Shown: positions 11,840-24,006 of the stretch, piece by piece
Numbering within the stretch: position 1 is the first letter of the stretch
Layout of the letters: each line of letters begins with the position of its first letter
Source of the DNA: Meandrina meandrites
Taxonomy: Eukaryota > Cnidaria > Anthozoa > Scleractinia > Meandrinidae
Length of the DNA stretch: 64,000 nt
Direction: 5' to 3'
Assembly: GCA_963693305.1 (NCBI GenBank)
Contig: OY855915.1
Location: 13,363,840-13,427,839, forward strand
Notes under the pieces: generated by a model
Databases searched by the model: none
Told to the model about the DNA's origin: nothing
Seen by the model: only the letters and a program-made list of their open reading frames with translations
Position numbers and translations under genes: made by a program

Positions 11840-12010
11840 GGAAGAATCAAGGAGATCTTGCTGTATTAACCACTGACTCTTCCACAAAGAAGAGCATTTC
11901 ACTTTAAGCATTACTATGTTGCAATGATTGCCTGCCATTTTCTCTACTGAGTCACAAGCCATCTAATCATTCAAAGACTTAATGATTGCTTTTGTTTGTC
12001 ACATTTGTTT
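11840..12010 (+). repeat. Repeat block Q, copy 2
   Basis: Best match to 4385-4560. Shares ctgactcttccacaaagaag, catttcacttt and ctactga. Confidence 0.65.
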
Positions 12011-12049
12011 TTGACGAATACGATACCAAATTACTATTAATATAATATT

Positions 12050-12535
12050 TTAACTTTTATGTATCTTTATTTATTTACATTTTTTTCAAATTCTTGCTTT
12101 ATGTATCACTATAGTTTTTAACTCATATGTGAGTAAGAGCATGCGTCTCAAAGACACCACACTTAGCCCTCTCATCCAATGAGGATTGAGATTTTGTATT
12201 TAGCTCATATTCAAACAATTCTACCACTGACGCCGATAAGTGATCCTCCTATTTGGACCTATAAAGGATAGCATTGTTTAAATGCCTAGAGCTATTACAA
12301 AAGGAGTTTATAAAAGGAGTTTGCTACATGGATAGACAGAGAGAAAAGTAAAGGTAGTAAAGGGCAGGTGTACAGGACATTTGGGTCTTCCTCATGCCTG
12401 ACAGCTATGTCATGCTGATGGAGCCTAACAAGGCCAAAATAGCTGCCCATGGCTGCCACTGCTAAGGCGACAGACTGTGAACATGCACGAGGTCCTGGTC
12501 AGACCATGGGATGTTCTGGTGACTTCCCTTTCTAT
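12050..12535 (+). repeat. Penelope-flank-like repeat, copy 3 (internal deletion)
   Basis: Collinear with 5000-5930 and 7075-7910, but the segment with the CTGAAGA-type hammerhead-like core is missing: sequence jumps from 'accactgacgcc' to 'gataagtgatcctcctattt' near 12235. Confidence 0.6.
12411..12455 (+). ncRNA. Hammerhead-like core, type 2, copy 3 (decayed)
   Basis: CTGATG at 12415-12420 with an extra g before the a, then agcc-taacaa-ggcc and aaaat. The helix II stem gcc/ggc is retained. Catalytic core positions are altered. Confidence 0.28.
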
Positions 12536-12889
12536 TGTGACTGTATCAGTCATTAGCCAGCATAACAAATTAAGGAATTTTGTTTTTTGTTGTTGAAGGA
12601 AAAAACCAACAAAATGAAAGCTAAAACATTGCAAATCTTTAATATCTTTAATAAGCCATCCTCTTCAGAAATTCAATACATTCCAATCAGATGCTAGGAG
12701 TAGTTGCCCACAAACAAACCAGAAATATAGCCTCTACCACCTTGGACAATGGCAATTATAATTCCCCTTTAAATATATCCAAAGACAAGACTGGGATATA
12801 ACATTCTTTCATCTCGCACCTTAATTTTTGGCAGGCAACGGGATAACAAAAATATCATTCTGGGATCAATATTTTTGAAACCCCAGTTC

Positions 12890-13570
12890 GAGCTGTTGCT
12901 GTCATCTTGTTACATGAAGCATATGCACTGTAATTGTATTCAGCAAAGGAAAGTCTCAGCAGTAAACAACATGTCTGGAATGTTGGCTCATTTTTATCTC
13001 AGATGACTTTCCCAAGTTCCCTTAGTGCAAATCGTTTATAGTATCTGTTTTTGTCTGCTTGTTATGCTGTAGTTCCTTTTATTGCCTGTCCTTGATCACA
13101 AGTATTTATTACTTTTTAAGGGCAAGACAAATCATTAATTGTCACCCAGACTACAACCCGATGTTGATTTCATATGCAAAACAACCAATACTTTTTAACT
13201 ATACCACAAATGGTCTGCTGCCATGGTCTTTTTCTACAGACAGGTGCCCATGAGCACAATCTCTTGAAAATCTCACAGAATAATTTTATGGCATTCCATG
13301 ACATGTCAATAATGTTAAAGTTTGTTTTCTTATCAATTCTTTCAAGTGAAGAACACACTGTCTGTCAGCCAGGTAGCCACACTGCTGGAAAGATAAAGCT
13401 TCACCAACAGTTACTGACCACAATAAACATCAGCAAGTTAGGGCAGTCAAGTTTTCCTTCTCAAGAACCACAATACATAAAATACCAACTTGACTGATCA
13501 TTTTCAGCTGTCCTTTAGTACACGAATGAAGGGGCTTCCCTCCATCAAAAAACTGCTTGATTGTTTGACA
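12890..13570 (+). repeat. Repeat blocks S to T, second full series
   Basis: Repeats the order of 8590-9235: aagcatatgcact, cagtaaacaacatgt, cccttagtg, gatcacaag, agggcaagacaaat, ttttctaca, tatggcattcc, gtcagccaggtagc, ttgactgatcattttcagct. The two series could be aligned base for base to date the duplication. Confidence 0.65.
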
Positions 13571-14105
13571 CAAAGAAAGTTATCGAAATGTTCATATTTC
13601 TAGGAATACAATAGAAGTAAAATTAACAAACATAAAAAATAGAATCCAAGGAAAAAGGAAGTGGTGGATTTCGTTTATACAACTAAGGAAATTTAAATAA
13701 ATTACAATACAAAGGATATTACAACTTTCCGATGATAAGTTGAGTTTTTCATGGAAAACTAAGCTATACAGTTTATACAGTAGCTTCTCTTTTTACCTGG
13801 GTATTAGGATTGAACACTTATTTCTTTTACTTATATTTGCTACATTATTCACTTTACCTATATTTCCTTATTAAATTGTTTTTATTTTAGTTGCTTGCTT
13901 CTGTAAGCCAGTAGCTTTTAATGGCATTCACTGACATGTAATTAGATCAACACTTCTAATTGTTATGTCATAGATGAACATATTGACCGCTTCAGATGAC
14001 ATGTACTTTAAAACAAGACAGATATTCAATTCCATACAAGATGGCAATAAACAATATGAAGCATACAGTATGTTACTCAAGGATGTCCCATAATGATTAC
14101 CAAAG

Positions 14106-15117
14106 ATGCACAAGGAAAACCTTGCTATGTGCCCAATCCTCTTGGCCACACACACCTATAATTATGCTTTGGGCAAATGGCTGGATGATCAGATCAATCA
14201 GTACAATGTAACTGAAACCTATCAGTTCCTTAATGAAATACAAGACCTGGTGATCAACAATGGTGATATCCTGGTGTCATACGACATAACTTTGCTGTTT
14301 ACTTGTGTGCCTTTGGAGGAGACCATCTCAATATTGGCTGACAGGGCATTCACTCATGATTGGTTCAATAAGACCCATGAACTGAACCTCTCCAGATCTC
14401 AGCTAGTCGACTTACTGAGAGCAGCAACCAAAAGGCAACTCTTTCAGTTTGATGGGAATCTTTATGAACAGACGGATGAGGCTGCAATGGGATCCCCTGT
14501 TGCATCCCTACTAGCAAACATATTCACGTGCTCCATCAAAGCAAAACACAATCAGGATGGCAAGGTGTCCTATTTCTATCGTTGATATGTACGTTATGCC
14601 AAACAAGGCTTCAGCTGACAGTTTTTTGGACACCCTCCATAACTGCCACTGCTCTGTAAAATTTACAATGGATGTTGAGAGTAATTCCTTTATACCTTTT
14701 GTTGGTGTTGAGCTAATAAACGTAGTGCCAAGAATTGAGACCAGAGTTTACACCAAGCCAACAAACACGGACTCTTCGTTCATTACCAAAACCATGTCGA
14801 TAGTCGATACAAGTGCTGCCTAATTACCACCATGTTGTATCGAGCTTACTGGCTGTCGTCTGATTGGTCCTATTTTTCACAGGAATGTGACCGGTTAAAG
14901 GATGTGTTCTCAAAACTTAAATACCCTCAGCACTTATTCAACTCAGCTGTCAAGGGCTTCATTGATTATCTGACCAGCAGCACACTCCCTTGCTACAGGA
15001 GAAAACTAGCATGGCTCGAGTCATTCCTCCTCTAAAAGGCTAAGACTAAGCAAACATTGTTAAACAGCCTCTTAACAACCTAGGCTTAGAGACCAAGACT
15101 GTAATCCAGCAGGTTTT
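14106..15117 (+). pseudogene. Penelope-like element reverse transcriptase, broken
   Basis: Reverse transcriptase domain of a Penelope-like retroelement. The first open part (14106-14585) begins inside the domain. It has the family's 'YDITLLFTCVPLEETI' segment (DVTSLFTNVP in good copies) and 'DEAAMGSPVASLLANIF', the AMGSP...LANIF motif. The catalytic YVDD that should follow 'FYR' is lost: the frame reads Y-R-stop-Y-V-R-Y. The sequence continues in another frame at 14557-14823 (SVKFTMDVES...FVGVEL) and a third at 14832-15035 (YRAYWLSSDWSYFSQECDRL). A last piece up to 15117 reads as the linker before the GIY-YIG endonuclease, which is absent. So there are two frameshifts, a nonsense codon and truncation at both ends. 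It would have been a single intronless replicase. Confidence 0.88.
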
Positions 15118-15132
15118 TGTCAGCTGGAAATA

Positions 15133-15757
15133 AATAATAATAATCTTTAATGAGGAGACTTTTTCACACATAACTGGTTTTCAAAAAGCACCTTGAAGAT
15201 TAAAACTGAAAACTAAAATTATCTACATTGAGTTAAAAATATGTTAAAACTTAAGAGGACAAAAAATAAGAATTTTATAAACACTTAAATTAAGAAATTA
15301 AAAACCTGTTACTTCAAAAGACCGGTATTTATATTGTCAGAGTCTCGTATAGTCTGGCTAAGAGAATTAAAATCATTAACTGTGTGATAGGCGGTTCTCT
15401 GTTTTCCCCAATTTCTCTTGACGCAGGGGAGTCTGAGATTGACTTAATTTCTGGTGTTATAATTATGTTGATGTTGTTGTGTCACTAAAGTCAATTCACG
15501 ATTTATAAGTCCATTTAGACATTTGTAGACATGCACACATCTTTGCTGGAAACGCCTTTTCTCTAATGGTATCATCCAAGAGTCGCTAATGCATGCGACG
15601 CAGATGAATACAGTAGTCGATCTAAAATTATTTTAGCCGCCTTATTTTGCAAAACTTGTAGGCTAGACATTAAAGTTACATTATCCCTGTCACCCCAAAC
15701 TACATCAGCGTACTTGAATAAGGGCATGATAAGACTTTTATAAAAAAGGATGGGCGC
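15133..15757 (-). mobile_element. CR1/L2-type LINE 3' end, minus strand
   Basis: Read on the minus strand, about 15757 to 15585 encodes the C-terminal reverse transcriptase segment of CR1/L2/Jockey-type LINEs: 'PLFKYADVVWGD', 'LQVLQNKAAKIIL'. Stops then follow within the C-terminus. The element ends at 15133 in an ATT-type tail on its own strand (gattattattattta), typical of CR1/L2 3' ends. The 5' part is missing. It lies immediately after the Penelope linker, so its insertion, or a later junction, may have removed the Penelope endonuclease. Confidence 0.75.
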
Positions 15758-16334
15758 CCTAAACGGTAATTAAATAAAATAACAAGAAGACCTCAAATTG
15801 CAAGAAATCAAGCCCATCAATGTTTAGTTTACAAATTTCAATGTGGCCTGAGCGATGCGGGCTATGTTGTTTACATACAGGGCCACTTGCACCAATGTGT
15901 TGATGGACATAAATAAAAATTGTCGTCTATTTACAAGCACTACATGGACGATCACAATGTTCAACTGCCCGCATCTCTAAAAACAAAATGGATGGCCTAA
16001 TCAAAGAGATGCATTTCATCTGCAAGTTGCGACCATTTGTTAATGTGCAAACAGACTCTGTCCGTGCAAAAGTACTCACCTAGGATTTTTTGCTTTATAC
16101 AAGTTTAGGAATTTTTTAACAACATTGCATATTTGATTTTATTTTAGTCTTGAGAACTGCGTCAAGATGATGCCGAAGCGTCAACTCATTACGACTATTT
16201 TCGCATGTATATGCTTTACAAAATAATATCTCTTCTTCATTACCTTTACTAAATTATTTTTATTACAGCTTTGTCTTTTCATAAATTTATATGTCAAACT
16301 TACTGGATATTTTATATCTTTGTTGTTACATTTG
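15758..16334. other. No gene recognised
   Basis: Non-coding. 16160-16190 (cgtcaagatgatgccgaagc) has the look of a Penelope-type terminal motif, but its core does not fit a hammerhead well enough to call. Confidence 0.45.
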
Positions 16335-17590
16335 TAAGTGGAGTTTTATATCTAACCAACACTGGACAATATCCTCACCCAATTTTGAAAGTTTTGAGTT
16401 TTTGAAAGTTTTGAGTCTAGGAGTATCATGTTCTCTTTTGTGCTGTTCTGTTGGATTGTTGCATAGGTTTTTTATTCTCCTGTTTTTGCTCTCATAAGGA
16501 ATAAAGTAAAGAGTTTAAATACAAATGTAAGGAATTATGCATTATATAATACAATGTCTTCCTGCTCCTAAACAAATTTCATTACAAAATATAGTTGCCT
16601 CAAGGTAGTCAACCAATAGGCAAAGTTTGATTTAAAATCTATGTTTAGTTCTACAGCTATATTTCAGCAAATGACCTTAATGACAAGCCAAAAAAGAAGA
16701 CTTTTGCATCAATGTAAACAATATTTGCTAACACATGCATGTTGGATGTGTTAGTCAATATTTAACAAATCATGCAGTATATCGCTTGATACTTAAAATC
16801 AGCAGATATTCTGCAAGACTGATCAGGATAATTGTTTTATTATTGAACTAATTGCCAATGAAAAACCTTTTACAGCTAAAACTACCGTGGTTTAGCAGTT
16901 CTTTGCAATACTCAGGCAAATTGTGGCAACCAGCTATATGGCAGCATATCTGCAATGTACAGATGATGAACAGCAGTGACTTTCTGACCATATATGGGCA
17001 ACATGACAATTTTGTGAATAATTTACAATTATTCTTCAAGCTCATGTTGGATATGGGATGGTAGATAGCCAACAAGGCAGGTAGCGCCAAGTTGGCTATA
17101 ACCGTCTCATATTCAACAAGCGCGAGTGGAATAATTATTTTATTGAAAACATGCAAATAATTGGCTGTTCTCGCTGACACGTACACCTACCACATTTGTT
17201 CTCCACAGTGTTCTCTGCAAGCCACGGTTATCAGTGAAAATCGCCATCTAGTAGTCCTTGGTGTGCCCACTTCTCTTCAGACAAATAACATGTTTTCAAG
17301 ATAAAAAATCTAAAATGAAACAATCTTAAGGTTTTATAGGTTTTTTTTACCTTTCAATCACTTCTCCAAGCTGAAAACAATGTGAATTTGGGTGAAAACA
17401 TGAAAAAAATGAACTACTTGTGAAATTAATATTTGACCCAATATTTTGTACGAATTCAGCTACATAATTGCAATTAAATTTAAAGGTACAGGATCCACAA
17501 GCTTTTCATACGAGTTGAGGCACTTTCACGACTCCCTTCACAATTTTTGAAGCCATTATGGGAAGTTTCCAGTCAAAGGAGATGCTAAAA
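16335..17590 (-). repeat. Inverted copies of the 1.4-4.1 kb repeat blocks
   Basis: Reverse-complement matches: 16340-16400 to 4075-4145, 16600-16655 to 1577-1640, 16945-17035 to 1440-1525, and 17400-17590 to 2400-2610. Between them, 17070-17150 (ggctataaccgtctcatatt, caacaagcgcgagtggaata) recurs at about 42345-42425 and inverted at about 41430-41490. This is a patchwork of a widespread family, not one simple element. Confidence 0.65.
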
Positions 17591-20064
17591 GCATTTTTAT
17601 ATTGTCACAATTTTGACAAAGATAAATGGATGACAAATATATTTTTTGTCCCTTTGTGTCAAAGTTTAAGAACCTTTTAAATGTAGTTTTGCATGGACTC
17701 TACCTGAAGCAGACCACAGTTTCTTCATTGGCTACACCTTTACATTGTCCTTGGCTACACCATCCTGTGCACTTGTTTCTCAAACTTTCTTGTGGATTGT
17801 GCCTGTGTTAAAATACTTCAAAGAACACTGTGCAGGTGTTGTCCATTTCTGCATTAATAACATACAACTAAACACCATTACAAGATTAGAAAGCTATTTG
17901 AAAGGTATAGTTTCATAAAACTCTTTATTACAAGGGTTGGGGGTAGGGTAGGGCAGGGTATTTTCTCTGTCTTCTCTGATGGCTTTCATAGTTATTCATC
18001 CTGATTGCTATTTTTTCATAATACTTCAAACACAAGTGACAGCCCTGAAGATAAATTATTTCAACAGTTTCAAAGCCAAGACTTTTTCCTGTTCTACAAA
18101 ATATGTATTTCACTGAACGAATTCTTGCCCTTAGAGTTTTTTACTGTAAAATTCTGTTTAGGGTGAGATGTAACAGGACATGAAAACAACAACTTAAAAC
18201 TAACAAAAACCTGGAAAGCTTTAAACTGGACAGTTAATGCTTACCAACTCTCTAATTGAACTGCATGGAACACCAAAGTAAAGAATTTTGAAAAGCAGCC
18301 ACTTGAGTAACAAATGTGCCAGGTTTGAGTGACTCATGGCTCGCTATGGCAATGTACTGAAATTTCCCTTATGTTGTCTATTGCCTGGAAAAATTCTCGC
18401 TCAGTAAAGAAACTCAAACACTTATACGGAAATAAATAGAAAGAAATTGAATTCACACTAAAAATAGTAAAGCATTGAAACAATTAAGAGGCTTTAAACC
18501 ATTCTTACAGTTTGACTCCTATTTTGCTCAAGAAAGACAACCACATTTGTAGAAAAGAGGCATGTGATTTGTTTTACCTCTTCTGGTCCCCCACTTTCTT
18601 CTGTCATCTCAATTTAGAAACGTTCACTTTGAAGGTTGTACACATACTTTACTTGGCTACTTCTAGTTCCTATTTTTCTGATTTATTTCCTATGTTAAGA
18701 ACTTTTTCTTACCAATGACCATTCATTGCGCATCACACACATGTTGTTTATATCACATACAATGCTCTTAGAGTGCTAAATTGAAAACAAAATGAGAGCA
18801 CGTTCTGCTTTTATCTAGTTTTAAATCAAACGCAGAAGTGCAGATGTCACAACTGAATTCTGTGAAAAGCCATTACAATTGGTCATTGACTTCACCATAA
18901 TATAATGAAATGACAGGAACTTCCAGTATACATACAATCATTGGTGAACTTAAAAACATTGTACCGAGATCACGTGTTTTATTGAAGTTGGCCCCTGACC
19001 AGATATTGGTTTTCTATTGGATCACTAGCTCTAGTCCTTTATTTTTTGTTCCAACAGGATTTTTCAAGGGAATTTCTGCAATTGGAGTTGACGATCAATT
19101 TAGACTATGGAATCTTTCCTGAGTAGTTGCCTAACAACTTGAATGACAGTACTATCAATGAAAGTATTTCTACAAGTTACTAAGAACCAGCAAAAAATGT
19201 ATATGTGGAGCTCCACTTTTAGGCTTGGCTAAATCTATATAACTTTATTACCTATTTGGGTTGGTTACCAATAACAGAGATCAATAAATAGATTTATTTA
19301 CCTTCACAATGTTACATGTCCACTGTAGTTCCCCAAATTTAAAGACATTAATACGTGGCACTTCCTGGAAAATTGCCCCAGCCGGCCTTTATATAACTGC
19401 AAATCATTCATTCATGTACAAGTGAATGTGATTGAAAACTTAAAGCAAATACCGGTAGCAATGTCCAGTGTAACACATGATCTGACGTGGGTTAACAAAC
19501 TAACAAAGATCGGTTTCATGTAGTCTTCCTGCTAGACTGTTTCCTGTTTCAGGTGTTTAGATTTTAACTCTCAAAGAAGCCTTCTGTCATGTGGAAGATA
19601 TAACCTGAAATGTTTCAGCGTAAATCCATTTATCGGGTGACCCACACAACTTAACTGTGAACAATACATCCCACATGTAAGTCTATTCATTGTTAGCTCC
19701 GTTCATTAGTATCTACCAACAACATGAAACCAGTAAGCTCAAATATCTCAAAAGAGATGTATGGACTGATGCCATCATGATATAAATATGATATGTGTCA
19801 CTTTTCACTTGGTAAAATCTCATCTTGTGAAGAAGGCACAATTGACTAAGGGTTACATCCAACATGTTGGACTACAAACGCATGGCTCAAAATCAATCCC
19901 TACCCAGGGTTGTTGTGTTAACTTCTTAGACAAGACACCATTTACATATTAAGAAAAGATTTTTTTTTGTAATTTAAAAGTGTGAACACTGCAGACAAGG
20001 AATACTCAATTTATAGGCCAGTGCGGGTCAGTTGAGTAACCGAATGTTTAGTGGCTGGTTTCAC
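17591..20064. other. No gene recognised
   Basis: AT-rich sequence with short open frames only (70 codons or fewer) and no recognisable domain. Near 19860-19960 there is a diverged SINE-like segment (tgttaacttcttagacaaga, caccattta) resembling the bodies seen in the palindrome that follows. Nothing else is recognised. Confidence 0.5.
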
Positions 20065-20569
20065 AAATGATCACCGTTGAAATTCTTCTAACTAGTTCTG
20101 AAAGAAATGTAGACAGAGCAGTATGGAGAATTTTTATGTTTACATTAAAACTTAAAGGCTCCAAGGTTGCAGCACTTCTCCATCAGTAAACACCCACTTT
20201 ATAGTCAGTTTGTGGGGTGCTGTGACCTAATGGTTTGTGGATTTGACTCCTGATGGGTCAGTCTGGGGTTGAGCCCTCACAAGAGTCATCATGTTGTGTT
20301 CCTTGGCAAGACCCTCTACTCTAACAATCCCTTCTCCACCTAGGAGTATTGACGGTGCCTGTAAACTCTGTAAACCCTCACTTGTGCAGGAGACACAGTG
20401 CTCTGATGGTTTCATGTAACATGTTGGAGTGCAGATTGTAAGATCCAAACACATTGTGTCCAGTGTTCTTGTGTTGAGTTGTTGGACGAGATGGGAGAAA
20501 AACTCTTCGTGATGTAAAAGTGTCACCACTTAACAGTCAAGGAAGACTCAGTTTGTAGCCAGTGTGGGG

Positions 20570-20860
20570 GAAACAGTGACCAAATGGTAAGTGGCTGCTC
20601 GGCTGGTCTGAAATTGGGCCCTGGCTAGAGTCATTGTGTCGAGTTCATGGGCAGGACACCACTCTCGCAGTGCATCCCTCCACCTTGGAGTGGAGATGGT
20701 ACTAACCAATTGTTTGGGCGTCTTAACAAAAAACTAGGGGTAACCTGCAATAGACTAGCTTCCCATCGAGAGAGTGTAGGATGCTCCAAGGCACTTCATA
20801 CTACAGAAACTAGAGTAAAGCACCAGCGCAGTTCAGTCATCCGGCTTCTCGCTTTCCCAG
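20570..20860 (+). mobile_element. tRNA-derived SINE module in left arm
   Basis: A tRNA-like head (gtgaccaaatggtaagtggc ... gggccctggctaga) is followed by a body with 'tcatgggcaggacacc', 'gtgcatccctccacc', 'ggggtaacctgcaatagact', 'agcttcccatcga' and 'acttcatactacagaaact'. I associate this body with a SINE family found widely in marine invertebrates (from memory). A second head lies at 20215-20300 and the mirrored copy at about 22990-22710. The modules explain the internal ~350-bp periodicity of the palindrome arms. Confidence 0.6.
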
Positions 20861-21733
20861 GAATGAAACAGATGTCCCTGCTTTGCAGCCAGTGAAATGG
20901 TCACCAGAGTGTTCTCATTCCGAGCCACCAAGACTGGAAGAGGGATTTATCGCCTTGTGAAAAACAAACCTTTTACCATAAAAGTTTAACTCCTGCCACT
21001 GGATGTACCGACAAAACTTTCAAGTGAGGGAGGGGAAAGAACACTGGTTAACCTGCACTTCTTACAGACAGTTACACAATAGATGGGTGGAAGTGTGGAC
21101 TGGCAGGCTGTGACTAGGGCAATGATGGATTGTACAATGCAGAGGGGGGATTAGGGAATAGTGCCTCTTAAGTCTGGTTGTACGGTCTGGTTGATTCAAG
21201 AACCTGCAACAAAGGACAATCCTCTGGTAGTAATGTAGTTAACACATGGTGTTGTGGCAGCCAAGATCAGGATTCAAATCTCTGAAGGGGCAGTTTCTGT
21301 TGTAGAAAAAAGATCAGCAACCTTTGTAACAACAGTTATTTCTTTTGATATTTAGATGACGCATCTTGCATGGATGAAAGTCAGCTTTTGATTGCCTGTT
21401 GAAAATTGAGGAAAGATTGCATTCCATGCTCAGTAGAAATCATGTTACCTGTTCCAGGTCATAAACAGCAGCAGACAGGGTAGAGAGTGAGTCGTGGCAG
21501 GTGATCTTTTCTTCACTTCAGAGGCTTTTCCATCCCCCTGGCATTCAGTTCAGGATGTTTAAGTGGATCTCTTGCAGGAGCTACAGCGCAAGGATGTTCT
21601 GGATGTGATGAAACATAATCTTCCATGCATTCAGGAAAAGTATCAAGTGATGAACTAACACATCATTATGAACAAGTAGCTAACAACAGTCACATCAACC
21701 AGGAAAGACTGGCCAGCCATGTCTGCTCAAAGG

Positions 21734-21736
<3 letters not shown>

Positions 21737-21820
<84 letters not shown>

Positions 21821-21836
21821 ATTATTGTTATTATTA
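21737..21836. repeat. (TTA)n microsatellite at palindrome centre
   Basis: About 100 bp of almost pure tta units with a few tgtta interruptions. It forms the whole spacer of the 20065-23526 palindrome. The poly-Leu open frame across it (21625-21837) is a by-product. Confidence 0.95.
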
Positions 21837-23526
21837 AACCTTTGAGCTTAAACACGGTTAATCTTCCCCAGTTGATATAATTGTTGTTCGCTACCTATTC
21901 CTAGACATGTCAGTTCATCACTCAACATTTCTCCTAAATATACAGAAGATGATGCGTCATTACAACTAGAACATCCTTGCACTGTAGTTCTTACAAGAAA
22001 TACACTTAGATATCTTGAACTAAGTGCCAAAAGAATGGAAAAGTCTCTGAAATGACTAAAGGATCACCTACCATGACTTGCTTTCTACCCCATCTGTTGC
22101 CTGTTTATGACCTAAAACAGGCAGCATCATCTCAACCAAGCATGCAATACGTCATTTTCCCCAACTTTCAACAGCCACCTGGAAGCTGAGCTTCATCCAA
22201 TTAATATGTGTCATCTGAACATCAGGTAGAAATAACTGTTGTTTTATTGCCTATCTTTTTCCTACAACAGAAAAGCCCATCCAGGGATTCAAATCCTGAC
22301 CTTGACAACCACTGCAACATGTGCTAACCACATCACTGCCGAGGAATTGTACTTCATTGTGGGTTCTTAAATCAACTTGACTGTACAGCCAGACTCAAGA
22401 ACCACCATTCCCCAGTCTCTCCACCCCATTCTACAATCCACTGTTGCCCTTTTCCCAGTCTGACATTCTACACTTCCACCTGTCTACCGTGTAACTGTTT
22501 GTAAGAGGTGTAGGTTAACCAATACCCTTTTTCCTCCCCCACTTAAAATGTTTTGTGGTGCATCCAATGAAGGGCGTTGGACTTAAATGGTGAAAGGAAT
22601 GTTTTACACAGGACAATGAATTACCCTTACAGTCTCTGTGGCTAAAAGTAAAAACATTCCAGTAAGCATTTCATTGGCTACAGAGGAAGGAAGTCTGCTA
22701 CATTCCTAGGGATGCGAGAAGCCACATGGCTCAACAGCACTGGTGCTCAACTCTGGTTCCTGTAGCATGAAGTACCTAGGAGTATTGCTCCGCTCCCTTG
22801 ATGGGATGCTTGTCCATTACAAGTGACCCCCAGCATTTGTCAGGATCCCCTAACAGTTGGTCCGTGCCAGTCTGCACTCCAAGCTGGAGGGAAGCACTGT
22901 GAGAGTAGTGTGTTACCCATAAACATGACATGATGGCTCCAGCGAGAGCCCAATTTAAGACCTACTGATCAGCCACTTACCATTTGGTCACTGTTCCTTC
23001 CACACTGGCTACAAACTGAGTCCTCCTTGACTGCAAAGTGATGACACTTTTAAATCACGAAGAGTTCTTCTCCCATCTCGTCCAACAACACAACACAAGA
23101 ACACTGGATGCAATGTGTTTGGATCTTACAATCTGCACTCCAACATGTTACATGTTGCCATCAGAATACTGTGTCTCCCGCACAAAGTGAGTGTTAACAG
23201 AGTCCACAAGTGCCATCGATACTCCTAGATGGAGAAAGGATTGTTAGAGTGGAGGGTCTTGCCAAGGAACACAGCAGGACGACTCTCGCCAGAGCTCAAC
23301 ACCAGACTGACCCATTAGGAGTCCAATCCACTAACCATTAGGTCACAGCACTTCACAAACTGACTATAAAGTAGGTGTTCACTGATGGAAAAGTGCTGCC
23401 ACCTTGGACCCTATAAGCCTGCCTGTCGACTTCATATTCTCCTTACTGCTCTCTTAACATTTCATACAGAAATAGTTAAGGGAATTGCTTTTTCCTATTC
23501 AGACAATACTTTAATGGTGATCATTT

Positions 23527-24006
23527 TCTAAATTCTTGTGAGCTGTGTCATGGAGAATATGAATTGATATGCTAAAGTGATAATTGAATTTGGATATTTC
23601 CATATCCTCAGTTTAACTCATAATTCATTAATTGGGTTGATGCTGGTAGCTAGTAGCTGGTGGCCAGGCTCCACCTGACACAGGACATTGAAGACTTCTT
23701 TGAAACTTAAGAACTGTAAATGAAGAGGAACTCAATCCAGTGAATAGACCCACTGAGCTTTGTAAGTTTGTTTCTCCATTTCATGTTGAATTTGTGAAGA
23801 CTTATTCACGTGCAAATGAATTCATAATTGGCAGATATATACTAAAGGGCAATTTCCCAGAAAACATCACAGGAATTTAAGGGGGCACTAACATTGTAAA
23901 CCATAATGAATCTATTTTATCAACTATATTGGCATACCCTAAAAAGCATGAAATTCTTTTTTCTTGTTTCTCAGGTTCCAGGTTTTTCTTTTCTTGTTTA
24001 TTAATA
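23527..24006. other. No gene recognised
   Basis: AT-rich unique-looking sequence after the palindrome. Nothing supported. Confidence 0.5.

Larger units (their letters stand above)
4380..13995. repeat. Region of diverged copies of a non-coding repeat family
   Basis: Almost the whole span is built from the same ordered blocks at different divergence. Recurrent blocks include one around 'actcttccacaaagaagag', one around 'gttggagc..gctgttggtgtc', one around 'gtcagccaggtagc', and one that looks like a Penelope-type 5'/3' flank. Copies are scattered at roughly 4.4-5.9, 6.5-7.9, 8.0-9.4, 11.2-12.5 and 12.9-14.0 kb. None has a long open frame. They could be old copies of one long mobile element, perhaps the non-coding part of the Penelope-like element at 14.1 kb, or a tandemly amplified segment. 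Confidence 0.6.
20065..23526. repeat. 3.4-kb imperfect palindrome
   Basis: The left arm (20065 to about 21735) and right arm (about 21837-23526) are reverse complements along nearly their whole length, separated only by the ATT microsatellite. Examples: 20150-20500 pairs with 23410-23060 at roughly 90% identity by eye; 21050-21110 pairs with 22530-22470; 21650-21700 pairs with 21920-21880. Arms of about 1.7 kb consist of tandem tRNA-head SINE-like modules. It could be a fold-back type transposon or an inverted duplication followed by divergence. No open frame of note. Confidence 0.9.

Noticed and set aside
16155..16190. Hammerhead-like motif (gatgatgccgaagcgtc)
   Set aside because: CUGANGA is not matched and no helix II can be drawn; similarity to Penelope-type ends only.
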